DNA of 64,000 bases from Hydrogenophaga sp. PAMC20947 (GTDB lineage: Bacteria > Pseudomonadota > Gammaproteobacteria > Burkholderiales > Burkholderiaceae_C), in assembly GCF_004795855.1 (NCBI RefSeq), contig NZ_CP039252.1:3968001-4032000 (forward strand), in the 5' to 3' direction. Both the position numbers and the translations under genes were made by a program. Below the pieces are notes generated by a model that worked only from the letters and a program-made list of their open reading frames with translations, made no database searches and was not told the DNA's origin. Position 1 is the stretch's first letter, and each line of letters starts with the position of its first letter. Below are positions 56,347 to 64,000 of this stretch, one piece after another.

Positions 56347-57114
56347 ATGCAAGCCCATCCCGCTATCGATGCAACCCCCTCGCGCACAGATCGTGTCGTG
56401 CAGGCGGCTCGCCGCCTGGTGACCGACGCGCCCACACGCATGTTTCATGGGCTGTTTGCGCTCAGCTTTCTGGGCGCTTATCTCACCGCCGACGGCGAGC
56501 GCTGGCGCATGCTCCATGTGACCTTGGGATACACCATGGCCGGCCTGCTGGTGTTCCGTGTTTTGTATGGCCTGCTGGGGCCTCGACAGTCGGGGCTGGG
56601 CTTGCTGTGGCGCAAGTTGTCCGGCGCCCCGGCGTGGCTGCGGTCGGCCACTGATTCGTTGCGCCAAGGTTCGTTGGCAGGCATCAACTGGCGCCAGGGA
56701 CAGAACATGCTGATGGCATTGGCCGTGGCGTTGCTGATGGCGATGGTGGTCCCGATCACCCTCACCGGTTACGCCTCGTTCAACGATTGGGGTGACTTTC
56801 TGGGCGGTGACTGGCTGGGCGAGTTGCACGAATGGTTCGGCGAAGCGTACCTGTTCGTGGTGCTGGCGCACCTGGCGCTCATCGCGGGCCTGAGCTGGCT
56901 GCGTCGCCAGAACCAGGCCCTGCCGATGTTGACGGGCTGCGTGGCCGGTCGCGGTCCGGATCTGGTGAAAAGGAACCGGGTGTGGCTGGCCGTGTTGTTG
57001 CTGGTGGCGGTGCTCGCCTACGGCGCCTGGGAATGGCAGCAGTCGCCCAACGGCTTGATTCCCTCCAGCGCTTTCACTGGCGCATCCCGTGATCACGACG
57101 ACCAAGACGATTGA
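56347..57114 (+). CDS. Cytochrome b561-type membrane protein
   Basis: A 255-residue inner membrane protein with about four core spans plus a C-terminal one. Histidines suited to bind two hemes lie in [32 protein letters not shown] and [20 protein letters not shown], as in the Ni-hydrogenase/DHC cytochrome b family. It likely takes electrons from quinol to the diheme cytochrome. It overlaps nothing but is 20 bp from the previous gene, and its stop region is close to the rubredoxin gene. Confidence 0.9.
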   Translation: MQAHPAIDATPSRTDRVVQAARRLVTDAPTRMFHGLFALSFLGAYLTADGERWRMLHVTLGYTMAGLLVFRVLYGLLGPRQSGLGLLWRKLSGAPAWLRSATDSLRQGSLAGINWRQGQNMLMALAVALLMAMVVPITLTGYASFNDWGDFLGGDWLGELHEWFGEAYLFVVLAHLALIAGLSWLRRQNQALPMLTGCVAGRGPDLVKRNRVWLAVLLLVAVLAYGAWEWQQSPNGLIPSSAFTGASRDHDDQDD

Positions 57115-57161
57115 CGAGCCTTTTTGTTGAGATTTTTGTATACGCCAAGAAGGAGCAAGGC

Positions 57162-57326
57162 ATGAACGTTTACATGTGTGTGGTGTGCGGCGTCGTGTAC
57201 GACGAAGCCGCTGGCTGGCCGGAAGAGGGCATAGCGCCCGGTACGCGCTGGGCAGACGTGCCCGCCGATTGGCGTTGCCCGGAGTGCGGTGTGGGCAAGG
57301 CCGACTTCGTGATGAGCGAAATCTGA
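57162..57326 (+). CDS. Rubredoxin
   Basis: A 54-residue iron protein with CVVCG and CPECG, the four Cys ligands of a rubredoxin iron, and [14 protein letters not shown] between. ATG 57162 has AAGGAGC seven bases upstream; the in-frame extension from 57111 is not needed. It is the last gene of the cytochrome cluster and may serve as another electron carrier there. Confidence 0.96.
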   Translation: MNVYMCVVCGVVYDEAAGWPEEGIAPGTRWADVPADWRCPECGVGKADFVMSEI

Positions 57327-57347
57327 GTTTCGCATCGGGTGTTGACG

Positions 57348-57403
57348 CCACTTGTTGATGTAGCGCTTTGCTGACCCGCCAAGCGGGTTGTATAAACAAG
57401 TGG
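57348..57403 (+). promoter_or_regulatory. Promoter with nested palindromes before the P-type ATPase
   Basis: TTGCTG (57368-57373) and TATAAA (57391-57396) are 17 bp apart. Between them CCCGC-CAA-GCGGG (57375-57387) is a perfect palindrome, and outer arms CCACTTGTT (57348-57356) and AACAAGTGG (57395-57403) are perfect 9-bp repeats. The inner site could be an operator for a metal or stress regulator; the whole could also fold as a terminator for the rubredoxin transcript. Confidence 0.55.
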
Positions 57404-57428
57404 AGATTCCTCAACACACCGCTTGCGC

Positions 57429-59921
57429 ATGAACCAAGACCCACCCGAAGGCCTGGACCCCGCCACCGCCGCGCAGCGCTTGCGCGATGAGGGGCCGAAC
57501 GAGCTGGGGGTGAGCCAGCGGCGAACCGTGCTCGACATGGCCTGGGATGTGGTGCGCGAACCCATGTTCCTGTTGTTGATGGGGGCGGGCACGATCTACC
57601 TGGCCATGGGCGACGCCCACGAGGCCATGATTCTCCTGGGCTTTGTGGTCATCATCATGGCCATCACCGTGTTGCAGGAACGGCGCACCGACAACGCCCT
57701 GGAGGCCTTGCGCGATCTTTCGAGCCCGCGTGCACTGGTGTTGCGTGGCGGCGAGACGTTGCGCATTCCGGGGCGTGAAGTGGTGCGCGACGATGTGTTG
57801 CTGCTTGCCGAGGGCGATCGCGTACCGGCTGACGGGTTGCTGCTGCAGGCGCACGAGCTCGCCACCGATGAGTCCATGCTCACGGGCGAGTCGGTCGCCG
57901 TGGCCAAGCAACTGCCTGACGGGCAGGTCTTCGCTGGAACGATGGTGGTCAGTGGGCAGGGCATGGTGCGTGTCACCGCCACCGGTCGGGAGACGGAGCT
58001 GGGGCGCATCGGCCAATCGCTGCAGGCCATTGAACTGCAAGCCTCGCCATTGCGCGAGGAAATGGCGCGGCTCACGCGCCGCCTGGTGGTCATCGGGGTG
58101 GCGCTGTGCGTGTTGCTCGCTGCGCTGTTCTGGTGGCTGCGCGGGGGGTGGCTGGAAGCGGTGTTGGCGGGGATCACCCTGGCCATGGGCATCTTGCCGC
58201 AGGAGCTGCCCGTGATCATGATTGTGTTTCTCGCCTTGGCTGCGCGGCGGCTGGCCGTGCAACAGGTCCTCACGCGGCGCCTCAACGCCATCGAGACGCT
58301 GGGGCAAACCACCGTGCTCTGCGTGGACAAGACCGGCACGCTCACGCAAAACCGCATGGCGGTGGCGGCGCTGTGCGTGGCCGACCAGACCCTTGATACC
58401 CAGCAGCTGTTGAGCAACAGCTTGCCCGAGGCCTTTCACGAGCTGATTGAGTACGCCGTGCTGGCCAGCGAGATCGAACCGCACGATCCGATGGAGCAGG
58501 CGTTTCATCGCCTGGCGGGTGCCCACCTGGAAATCACCGAACACCTGCACCCGCAATGGACGCTGGCGCGGGAGTATGAGCTCTCGCCCGAGTTGCTGGC
58601 CATGAGCCACCTCTGGCGCGATGGCAAAAACGCCCACGATGTGGTCGCGGCCAAAGGCGCGCCGGAAGCGGTCATCGACTTGTGTCACTTGCCCGAGGCG
58701 CAGCGTGAGCAGATCGCGGCGAGTGCGGCGGCGATGGCCGATCGCGGGCTGCGCGTGCTGGGCGTGGCCAAGGCGCGCCACCGCGCGGCAAGCGGTTGGC
58801 CCGACATTCAGCACGACTTCGATTTTGAATGGGTGGGGCTGGTGGGCCTGGCCGATCCCCTTCGGCCCGAAGTGCCCGAGGTGGTGGCGCAATGTCAGCG
58901 CGCGGGCATCCGGGTGGTGATGATCACAGGCGACCATCCGCGCACCGCGGGCGCTATCGCAGTGCAGGCCGGCATCCAGACCGAGGGCGTGGTCACCGGG
59001 GACGAGATCGCGGCCATGGACGCGCCCAGCCTCGCGGCACATGTGGCCAGGACCAACGTGTTTGCGCGGGTCAAGCCCCAGCAAAAACTGGCGCTGGTGG
59101 AGGCCTTGAAGGCGCAAGGCGAGGTGGTGGCCATGACCGGCGATGGGGTGAACGATGCGCCGGCGCTGAAAGCGGCCCACATTGGCATCGCCATGGGGCA
59201 GCGGGGCACCGATGTGGCGCGGGAAGCTGCTTCGCTGGTGCTGTTGCAAGACGATTTCACCTCGATCGTGCGTGCCATTCACCGCGGTCGGCGCACCTTT
59301 GCCAACCTGCGCCAGGCCATGGTCTACACGCTGGCTGTGCACATCCCCATCATCGGTCTGGCCTTGCTGCCGGTGTTGCTCGGTTTGCCGCTGGTGCTGG
59401 CGCCGTTGCACATTGCCTTTCTCGAGCTGGTGATCGACCCGGCTTGCTCCCTGGTGTTCGAAGCCGAAGAAGGGGATGCGGATCTCATGGATCGACCGCC
59501 GCGCCGCACGTCAGAGCCCTTGCTGTCGGCCGCGCATGTGGCGCTCAGCTTGTTGCAAGGCGGGGGGGTCACCGCTGTGGTGGTGGGTCTCTATGTGTGG
59601 GTGCTGGCCCAAGGCGCGGCCACCAGTTTGGCCAGTACCGCCGCATTCGTGGTGCTTGTGGTGGGCAATGCGGCTTTGATTTTGCCCAGCCGCTCCAGCC
59701 GAACGGGCTGGGGGACCCTTTGGTCAGGCATGACCGCGGTGAGTGGATGGGTACTGGGTGGGACCGCGCTGGCCTTGCTCGCCATCACCAGTGTGCCGGT
59801 GCTGGCTGGGCCGTTTGGGTTCGAGCCGCTGGGCCCCGCCCAGTGGCTGTTGGCCCTGGCCTTGGGCGCTGGATTGTTGTTGCCTTTTCAAGCCAACAAA
59901 TGGCTGCTCCGACGTCGCTAG
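57429..59921 (+). CDS. Cation-transporting P-type ATPase
   Basis: An 830-residue P-type ATPase. The actuator TGES motif is in DESMLTGESVAVAKQ, phosphorylation site Asp300 in CVDKTGTLTQNRM, the KGAPEAV nucleotide-binding block and the TGDGVNDAPALKAAHIGIAMG hinge. It has about ten spans and no heavy-metal domain, so it belongs to P2 rather than P1B; TM4 has GILPQELPV in place of the PEGLP of calcium pumps. The TM6 region DPACSLVFEAEEGD matches a group of uncertain cation. ATG 57429 is chosen over a TTG two codons upstream. Confidence 0.9.
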   Translation: MNQDPPEGLDPATAAQRLRDEGPNELGVSQRRTVLDMAWDVVREPMFLLLMGAGTIYLAMGDAHEAMILLGFVVIIMAITVLQERRTDNALEALRDLSSPRALVLRGGETLRIPGREVVRDDVLLLAEGDRVPADGLLLQAHELATDESMLTGESVAVAKQLPDGQVFAGTMVVSGQGMVRVTATGRETELGRIGQSLQAIELQASPLREEMARLTRRLVVIGVALCVLLAALFWWLRGGWLEAVLAGITLAMGILPQELPVIMIVFLALAARRLAVQQVLTRRLNAIETLGQTTVLCVDKTGTLTQNRMAVAALCVADQTLDTQQLLSNSLPEAFHELIEYAVLASEIEPHDPMEQAFHRLAGAHLEITEHLHPQWTLAREYELSPELLAMSHLWRDGKNAHDVVAAKGAPEAVIDLCHLPEAQREQIAASAAAMADRGLRVLGVAKARHRAASGWPDIQHDFDFEWVGLVGLADPLRPEVPEVVAQCQRAGIRVVMITGDHPRTAGAIAVQAGIQTEGVVTGDEIAAMDAPSLAAHVARTNVFARVKPQQKLALVEALKAQGEVVAMTGDGVNDAPALKAAHIGIAMGQRGTDVAREAASLVLLQDDFTSIVRAIHRGRRTFANLRQAMVYTLAVHIPIIGLALLPVLLGLPLVLAPLHIAFLELVIDPACSLVFEAEEGDADLMDRPPRRTSEPLLSAAHVALSLLQGGGVTAVVVGLYVWVLAQGAATSLASTAAFVVLVVGNAALILPSRSSRTGWGTLWSGMTAVSGWVLGGTALALLAITSVPVLAGPFGFEPLGPAQWLLALALGAGLLLPFQANKWLLRRR

Positions 59922-59992
59922 GGGCCTTCTGCCGCGCAGGCCCCTGGTGCGGTGTTCTGGCCTGCCCGCAGGCAACCGCTCATCCCCGTTGT

Positions 59993-60364
59993 TTATTGGC
60001 TGGTGCTCGCGGGCGCTGAGCGTGCGGGCCGGTTTGGTTTGGGCGGTGGGATGCGGGTCAGGCGAACCACTTGGCCCGTGATGGGGTGTACATAGGCTTC
60101 CACCACGGTGCCATCGTGCTCTACCGCGTAGAACTCATGGCAGTTTTCGCTGGAGAGCTTAAAGCTCAGCAGCAGGTAGTTCTCTGCGTGAAATCGCTCG
60201 CGCGCTTCGGCTTCCGACATCCAGCTTGAACGGGGTTCGGTGGTGCAGATCACCCGCTCCTTGGGCTCGCTGGCCAGCGCGTGGCCTGGGAAGAGGACGG
60301 ACAACGCGGCGGCAATGGGGCCCAGAAGCAGGATCCGGGTGTTGAATGGACGGCGGAAATTCAT
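59993..60364 (-). CDS. Small secreted PepSY-like protein
   Basis: A 123-residue exported protein (signal about 1-32, ending ALA). The mature segment SEAEARERFHAENYLLLSFKLSSENCHEFYAVEHDGTVVEAYVHPITGQVV looks like one PepSY-type domain with two cysteines. A Pro-rich tail ends the protein. It converges on the P-type ATPase gene and diverges from pgk. Function unknown; such proteins often accompany metal or cytochrome systems. Confidence 0.8.
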   Translation of the reverse strand: MNFRRPFNTRILLLGPIAAALSVLFPGHALASEPKERVICTTEPRSSWMSEAEARERFHAENYLLLSFKLSSENCHEFYAVEHDGTVVEAYVHPITGQVVRLTRIPPPKPNRPARSAPASTSQ

Positions 60365-60481
60365 GGATTGCCTTGCTGGGTGTCGTCTGGGAGGGAGACT
60401 CCGATGGTGTTGGGCGTACCTGAAAGGCGCCTTAAAAGTTAGACCCCGTGATTTTTTGTTCGGTTTGTCTGCGCCATTTCC

Positions 60482-60487
60482 TACAAT
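60482..60487 (+). promoter_or_regulatory. Possible pgk -10 element
   Basis: TACAAT lies 40 bp before the pgk start. TTGTTC 20 bp upstream is a poor -35. It is the best promoter candidate in the 162-bp gap. Confidence 0.35.
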
Positions 60488-60526
60488 GTCGGGGTTCTAG
60501 CACCATCAACCGACTCCGCTCAGCCC

Positions 60527-61729
60527 ATGTCCATGCCATTCATCCGCTTCTCTGATCTTTGCGCCAACGGCTCGGTCGCTGGCAAACGCGTTTTTATCCG
60601 CGCCGATCTCAACGTGCCGCAAGACGACGCGGGCCGCATCACCGAAGACACCCGCATCCGCGCCAGTATTCCGGCGATTCAGATGGCGTTGGACGCCGGT
60701 GCCGCCGTGATGGTCACTTCGCACCTGGGCCGTCCCACCGAAGGCGAATTCAAGCCCGCCGATTCTTTGGCCCCCGTGGCCGCCCGTCTGGGCGAGCTCA
60801 TGGACCGCTCGGTGCGCGTGATCGCCAACTGGGTCGATGGCGATTTTTCCGTCGCGCCCGGTGAAGTGGTGATGCTGGAGAACTGCCGCCTCAACATTGG
60901 CGAGAAGAAAAACGCACCCGAGCTCGCCAAGAAGCTGGGCGCCCTGTGCGACATCTTTGTGCACGATGCGTTTGGCACCTCCCACCGCGCGGAAGGCACG
61001 ACCTACGGTATCGCCGAGACCGCCCCCATCGCTTGCGCCGGCCCTTTGCTGGCAGCAGAGATGGACGCCATCGGTAAAGCGTTGGCTGCACCCAAGCGCC
61101 CGCTGATCGCTATCGTGGCCGGCAGCAAAGTCAGCACCAAGCTCACCATTCTGAAATCCCTGGCCAACAATGTGGACGGCCTGATCGTCGGCGGCGGTAT
61201 CGCCAACACCTTCATGCTCGCTGCGGGTCTGAAGATTGGCAAGAGCCTGGCAGAGCCCGATTTGCTGGACGAAGCCAAAGCCGTGATCGAAGCCATGAAG
61301 GCACGCGGCGCGGCTGTGCCGATCCCGACCGACGTGGTCACGGCCAAGGAATTCAGCCCCACGGCCAAAGCCACGGTCAAGAAAGCCACCGAAGTGGAAG
61401 ACGACGACCTGATTCTGGACATCGGCCCGGAGACGGCGAAGATGCTGGCAGAACAGTTGATGAAAGCCGGCACCATCGTCTGGAACGGCCCCGTGGGCGT
61501 GTTCGAGTTCGAGGCGTTCGAGAACGGCACCAAGGTCATCGCCCAGGCGATCGCAAAGTCCAGCGCTTTCTCCATTGCGGGCGGTGGCGACACGCTGGCC
61601 GCGATTGCCAAGTACGGCATTGAAAAAGATGTGGGCTACATCTCCACCGGCGGCGGCGCGTTCCTGGAAGTGCTGGAGGGCAAGACCTTGCCGGCGTTTG
61701 AGGTGTTGGCGCGCCGCGCCGCGGGTTGA
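60527..61729 (+). CDS. pgk: Phosphoglycerate kinase
   Basis: A 400-residue glycolytic enzyme that transfers phosphate between 1,3-bisphosphoglycerate and [15 protein letters not shown] near the start, SHLGRP, the nucleotide loop [12 protein letters not shown] and the final [13 protein letters not shown] region with [14 protein letters not shown] are all intact. Length standard. Start is ATG 60527 or the in-frame ATG 60533. The following P-loop gene may begin inside its stop codon. Confidence 0.97.
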   Translation: MSMPFIRFSDLCANGSVAGKRVFIRADLNVPQDDAGRITEDTRIRASIPAIQMALDAGAAVMVTSHLGRPTEGEFKPADSLAPVAARLGELMDRSVRVIANWVDGDFSVAPGEVVMLENCRLNIGEKKNAPELAKKLGALCDIFVHDAFGTSHRAEGTTYGIAETAPIACAGPLLAAEMDAIGKALAAPKRPLIAIVAGSKVSTKLTILKSLANNVDGLIVGGGIANTFMLAAGLKIGKSLAEPDLLDEAKAVIEAMKARGAAVPIPTDVVTAKEFSPTAKATVKKATEVEDDDLILDIGPETAKMLAEQLMKAGTIVWNGPVGVFEFEAFENGTKVIAQAIAKSSAFSIAGGGDTLAAIAKYGIEKDVGYISTGGGAFLEVLEGKTLPAFEVLARRAAG

Positions 61730-62283
61730 TTGCGCAAGCGGCGCCCTCTTTGGTGACTTCCCTGGCCTTGGTCTCTGATCGGCGGCAACAACCCCAGCTT
61801 CACTTCATGTGCGGGAAAGCGGGTGCCGGTAAAAGCGTGCTGGCCAAGGCCGTTGCTGAAGCGGCCGATGCCGTTGTGCTGTCGGAAGACGTTTGGCTTG
61901 CGAGGCTTTTCGGGGATGAATTGGTGACTTTTGACGATTACGTCAAATTTTCGCGGCGGACGCGCTTGGTCGTGGCGCCGCTGGTGATCGATGTGCTGCG
62001 CGACCGTTCTGTGGTGCTCGACTTTCCTGCCAATACGCTGGAATCCCGCACGTGGTTCCGGTCCATCTTCGAGTCGGCGAATCGACCCCACACGTTGCAC
62101 TATCTGGTCGCGTCTGATGCGTTGTGCTTGCAGCGCATCGGTCGGCGCAATGTCGAGCGGCCCGAGGGCTCTCATGCGCTTTCGGAGGCGATGTTTCATC
62201 GCATCACTTCATTCTTCCAGCCGCCAGGCACAGAGGAACGGTTCAACGTGCAGCTCCATCCGCAGGGGTTGGAAGTCTTCTAG
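61726..62283 (+). CDS. P-loop kinase/AAA_33-like protein
   Basis: A protein of up to 185 residues with a Walker A GKAGAGKS (30-37) and an acidic pair in [15 protein letters not shown], resembling small nucleotide or zeta-type kinases of the AAA_33 group. [17 protein letters not shown] and [18 protein letters not shown] are family-like. TTG 61726 overlaps the pgk stop; GTG 61753 is a more likely start. Its TAG stop lies at the first base triplet of the foldback element that follows. Substrate unknown. Confidence 0.75.
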   Translation: MIAQAAPSLVTSLALVSDRRQQPQLHFMCGKAGAGKSVLAKAVAEAADAVVLSEDVWLARLFGDELVTFDDYVKFSRRTRLVVAPLVIDVLRDRSVVLDFPANTLESRTWFRSIFESANRPHTLHYLVASDALCLQRIGRRNVERPEGSHALSEAMFHRITSFFQPPGTEERFNVQLHPQGLEVF

Positions 62284-62470
62284 GGAAGCTCTTACATAAC
62301 CCCCGCGATGCCCGTTTTGAGCCGAACCCTTGCGGGCCGTGGTTTTGCGGGCGATGCGCTTTGTTGCGAATTCAGGCCAGCCGTCCAGGCTCGCCTTGGA
62401 ATTCGCGCCTCGCGCCTCATCCCGCAAAAGCCACGCCGCGCACGACGCGGGTTATGCAGCGCTTCCCTAG
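62280..62470. mobile_element. 191-bp foldback/MITE-like element
   Basis: Ends are perfect inverted 10-mers CTAGGGAAGC (62280-62289) and GCTTCCCTAG (62461-62470). Inside lie further paired arms: CATAACCC with GGGTTATG, CGTGGTTTTGCGGG with CCCGCAAAAGCCACG, and GCGAATTC with GAATTCGC near the centre. The whole can fold into one long hairpin. It has no coding capacity, so it would depend on a transposase elsewhere if mobile. It may also end transcription from both sides. Confidence 0.75.
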
Positions 62471-63204
62471 CGTTTCACGAACGTTTTTGCCAGTTGCAGC
62501 CACAGCACCGCCCAGGCCGATCCGAACGCCCAACCACCGATCACGTCGGTGGCCCAATGCACGCCCAGCGCAATGCGGCTGAGCCCGACCAGCAGTGTGA
62601 TGAAGCCGGCGATCAGCAAGATGTAGAAACGCTCGCCGGTGCGTTTGTGGGTAGCGGCGATCAGGGCGCCGACGGTCAGGTAGGCGATGGCCGACATGCT
62701 GGCGTGGCCGCTGGGAAAGCTCAAGCCTGATGCCGCGAGTTCGGCGAACGTGAGATCGGGTCGGGTTCGGCCAAAAAAGGCTTTGAACACGCTGACCAGC
62801 AGGGTGCCCGAGATCATGGCCACCGCCACCAAGGCCGCCATGCGCCTTGAGCTGAACAGCGCCAGGTACACCACGGTGATCACTGTGAACAGGGTCAACA
62901 CCGACACGCTGCCCAGCCCGGTGATGTCGCGCATCATGTCTGAGAGGATGGGGTATTGCTCGCGCAGGGCTTGAGCAAAGCGCAGGATGTGCTGGTCAAA
63001 GCCCTGGGTTTCGCCTTCCACCACTTCTGAGCCCAGCTTCAAAAAAACGAACACCATGGCCATCACGAACGAGCCGGCGAGCAAGGGGCGCCACAGGCTC
63101 CGAAAAGGGTCGCCATTCGGTGGGATGGGGCTGGGGCTTTTGGAGAGTGAGGTCATGGACACGAGGCGTTGGAGCGCGCGGAATTGATCTGCTTTTTTGA
63201 ACAT
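62467..63204 (-). CDS. PAP2 family phosphatase
   Basis: A 245-residue membrane protein with about six spans. The three PAP2 motifs are intact: KAFFGRTRP, FPSGHASMS and SRIALGVHWATDVIGG. It probably removes phosphate from undecaprenyl pyrophosphate or another lipid at the periplasmic side. Start at ATG 63204, or ATG 63156 (MTSLSK). Its TAG stop is formed by the end of the foldback element. Confidence 0.92.
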   Translation of the reverse strand: MFKKADQFRALQRLVSMTSLSKSPSPIPPNGDPFRSLWRPLLAGSFVMAMVFVFLKLGSEVVEGETQGFDQHILRFAQALREQYPILSDMMRDITGLGSVSVLTLFTVITVVYLALFSSRRMAALVAVAMISGTLLVSVFKAFFGRTRPDLTFAELAASGLSFPSGHASMSAIAYLTVGALIAATHKRTGERFYILLIAGFITLLVGLSRIALGVHWATDVIGGWAFGSAWAVLWLQLAKTFVKR

Positions 63205-63345
63205 ACAGCGAGAGAAATGCCCCGATCAAGGGGCAGAGCGGAACCGGATTCGCCAGGCCACCAGTGTGCCTTGCAGGCCGCGTCGGTGCCAGACGCACCG
63301 ACTCTTCGGACGGTCCCAGGCCGAGCAGACAGGCTGGGAGCCGCG

Positions 63346-63398
63346 GTCCTCAACCCCCTTGAGGGGGTGACGGCGCGCAGCGCCGGCGCAGGGGTGTG
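63346..63398. repeat. GC-rich palindromes between the PAP2 and YbaN-like genes
   Basis: CCCCCTTGAGGGGG (63353-63366) then GGCGCGCAGCGCCGGCGC (63371-63388). Similar to the yajC-secD repeat. Lies just past the YbaN-like stop on the minus strand, so it may end that transcript. Confidence 0.6.
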
Positions 63399-63836
63399 TC
63401 AAAGCCTTCGGGTGGGGATGCGCAAGACCACAAAGGCCCCGATGGCGCCGGTGAGCAGCAACACCAGCTGCACAAGCAGCCGCCCGCGAAAGCTCCAGAT
63501 CGAAAAACCCACCATGACCAGCATGGACAACACCGCGATGGTTTTGGTTCGCTGGGTCAAGCTGTGGTCGCGCTCCCAGTCGCGCAACATGGGACCGAAC
63601 CAGCGGTGGTTGAGCAGCCAGGCGTGCAGTTTGGGCGAGGCTTTGGCGTAGCACGCGGCGGCGAGCAAGATGAAGGGGGTGGTGGGCAGGCCGGGCAGCA
63701 CCACTCCGATCAGGCCCAGGGCCAGCGACACGCTGCCCGCGATCCACAACAGCACGCGCACGGTGCGCGAGCGGTGCAAGGTGGCGGTGCCGGGGGTGAC
63801 GTCGGCGTGGTGGTTGGTGGGTGGTGTGGGGGGCAT
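63399..63836 (-). CDS. YbaN/DUF454 family membrane protein
   Basis: A 145-residue protein with three to four hydrophobic segments. LLWIAGSVSLALGLIGVVLPGLPTTPFILLAA and CYAKASPKLHAWLLNHRWFGP are the DUF454 signature. I chose ATG 63836, which overlaps the stop of the SirB2-like gene (TGATG). The first 22 residues are hydrophilic and not part of the family core. Function not established. Confidence 0.9.
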   Translation of the reverse strand: MPPTPPTNHHADVTPGTATLHRSRTVRVLLWIAGSVSLALGLIGVVLPGLPTTPFILLAAACYAKASPKLHAWLLNHRWFGPMLRDWERDHSLTQRTKTIAVLSMLVMVGFSIWSFRGRLLVQLVLLLTGAIGAFVVLRIPTRRL

Positions 63837-64000
63837 CAGGACCACCAGCCGAGCGGACTGTGGTGGATGGCGATGGACGCCATGAAAGCAACGCACAGCA
63901 GGGCCGCTGCGAAGAACGCCGCTTTGGCGATACGGGTGGGCGCACGCTTGAGCGCGTAGGAGCCGAGCAGGATATAGACCACCAGCAACACCAGCTTGGC
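63836..64000 (-). CDS. SirB2-like membrane protein, 5' end outside window
   Basis: The last 54 residues of a gene that enters from the right edge: a span with KLVLLVVYILLGSYALKRA, then a second span and the end HHSPLGWWS. This matches the C-terminus of the SirB2 family (KLVLLVVYI...ALKR...HPLGW). Stop at 63836-63838, overlapping the YbaN-like start. Confidence 0.75.
   Translation of the reverse strand, partial: AKLVLLVVYILLGSYALKRAPTRIAKAAFFAAALLCVAFMASIAIHHSPLGWWS

Noticed and set aside
60465..60487. TTGTCT and TACAAT as a pgk promoter pair
   Set aside because: Only 11 bp apart, too short for sigma-70; just the -10 is kept as a weak call.

Overview
The window looks like chromosome from a GC-rich betaproteobacterium of the order Burkholderiales, most likely Comamonadaceae. 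This rests on high GC coding, the yajC-secD-secF order, the def/fmt neighbourhood with dprA and a LysM protein, a fused indolepyruvate ferredoxin oxidoreductase beside an Lrp-type regulator, and GC-rich palindromic intergenic repeats. The family assignment is inference. I see no rRNA, tRNA, CRISPR array or intact insertion sequence.

Positions 1-19,650 hold a Wzx/Wzy-type capsule or exopolysaccharide locus, all on the minus strand. In transcription order it has a WbaP-type initiating transferase, manC, gmd and fcl (GDP-mannose and GDP-fucose supply), a degenerate ugd fragment, wzx, wzy, a polysialyltransferase-like gene, glycosyltransferases, a WecG/TagA-type transferase, a GDP-mannose mannosyl hydrolase-like Nudix protein, an O-antigen ligase-like protein, galE, an outer membrane export protein and a chain-length/copolymerase protein cut by the window edge. 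The part at about 8.3-13.5 kb is strikingly AT-rich and looks like a horizontally exchanged serotype cassette.

Positions 20,476-26,662 (minus) hold an unusual secretion locus: a PapD-like periplasmic chaperone, a 720-residue probable outer membrane barrel with a C-terminal Ig-like/prealbumin-like domain instead of a recognisable FimD usher, and four small secreted proteins, two of which look like related pilin-type subunits. This is the best candidate for an undescribed system. A five-copy tandem array of about 86 bp lies inside it.

Positions 26,863-43,671 are mostly housekeeping: an Lrp/AsnC regulator divergent from the fused IorAB enzyme, yajC-secD-secF, a DUF1631 protein, dprA with a LysM protein, def with a small lipoprotein, fmt, and azlC-azlD.

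Positions 43,815-54,875 form an envelope-remodelling region: a polyprenyl-phosphate GT2, a TVP38 protein, an ArnT-like GT39, a UDP-glucuronate epimerase, a PAP2 phosphatase, a PmrAB-like two-component system, eptA, and a PhoPQ-like system. Matching direct-repeat operators precede pmrA-like and eptA, and another kind precedes the PhoP-like operon. Positions 54,879-57,326 hold a PepSY protein and a divergent SHP/diheme cytochrome/cytochrome b/rubredoxin cluster. The end of the window has a P-type ATPase, a small secreted PepSY-like protein, pgk, a P-loop kinase, a 191-bp foldback element that supplies the stop codons of both flanking genes, a PAP2 phosphatase, a YbaN-like protein and a partial SirB2-like gene.
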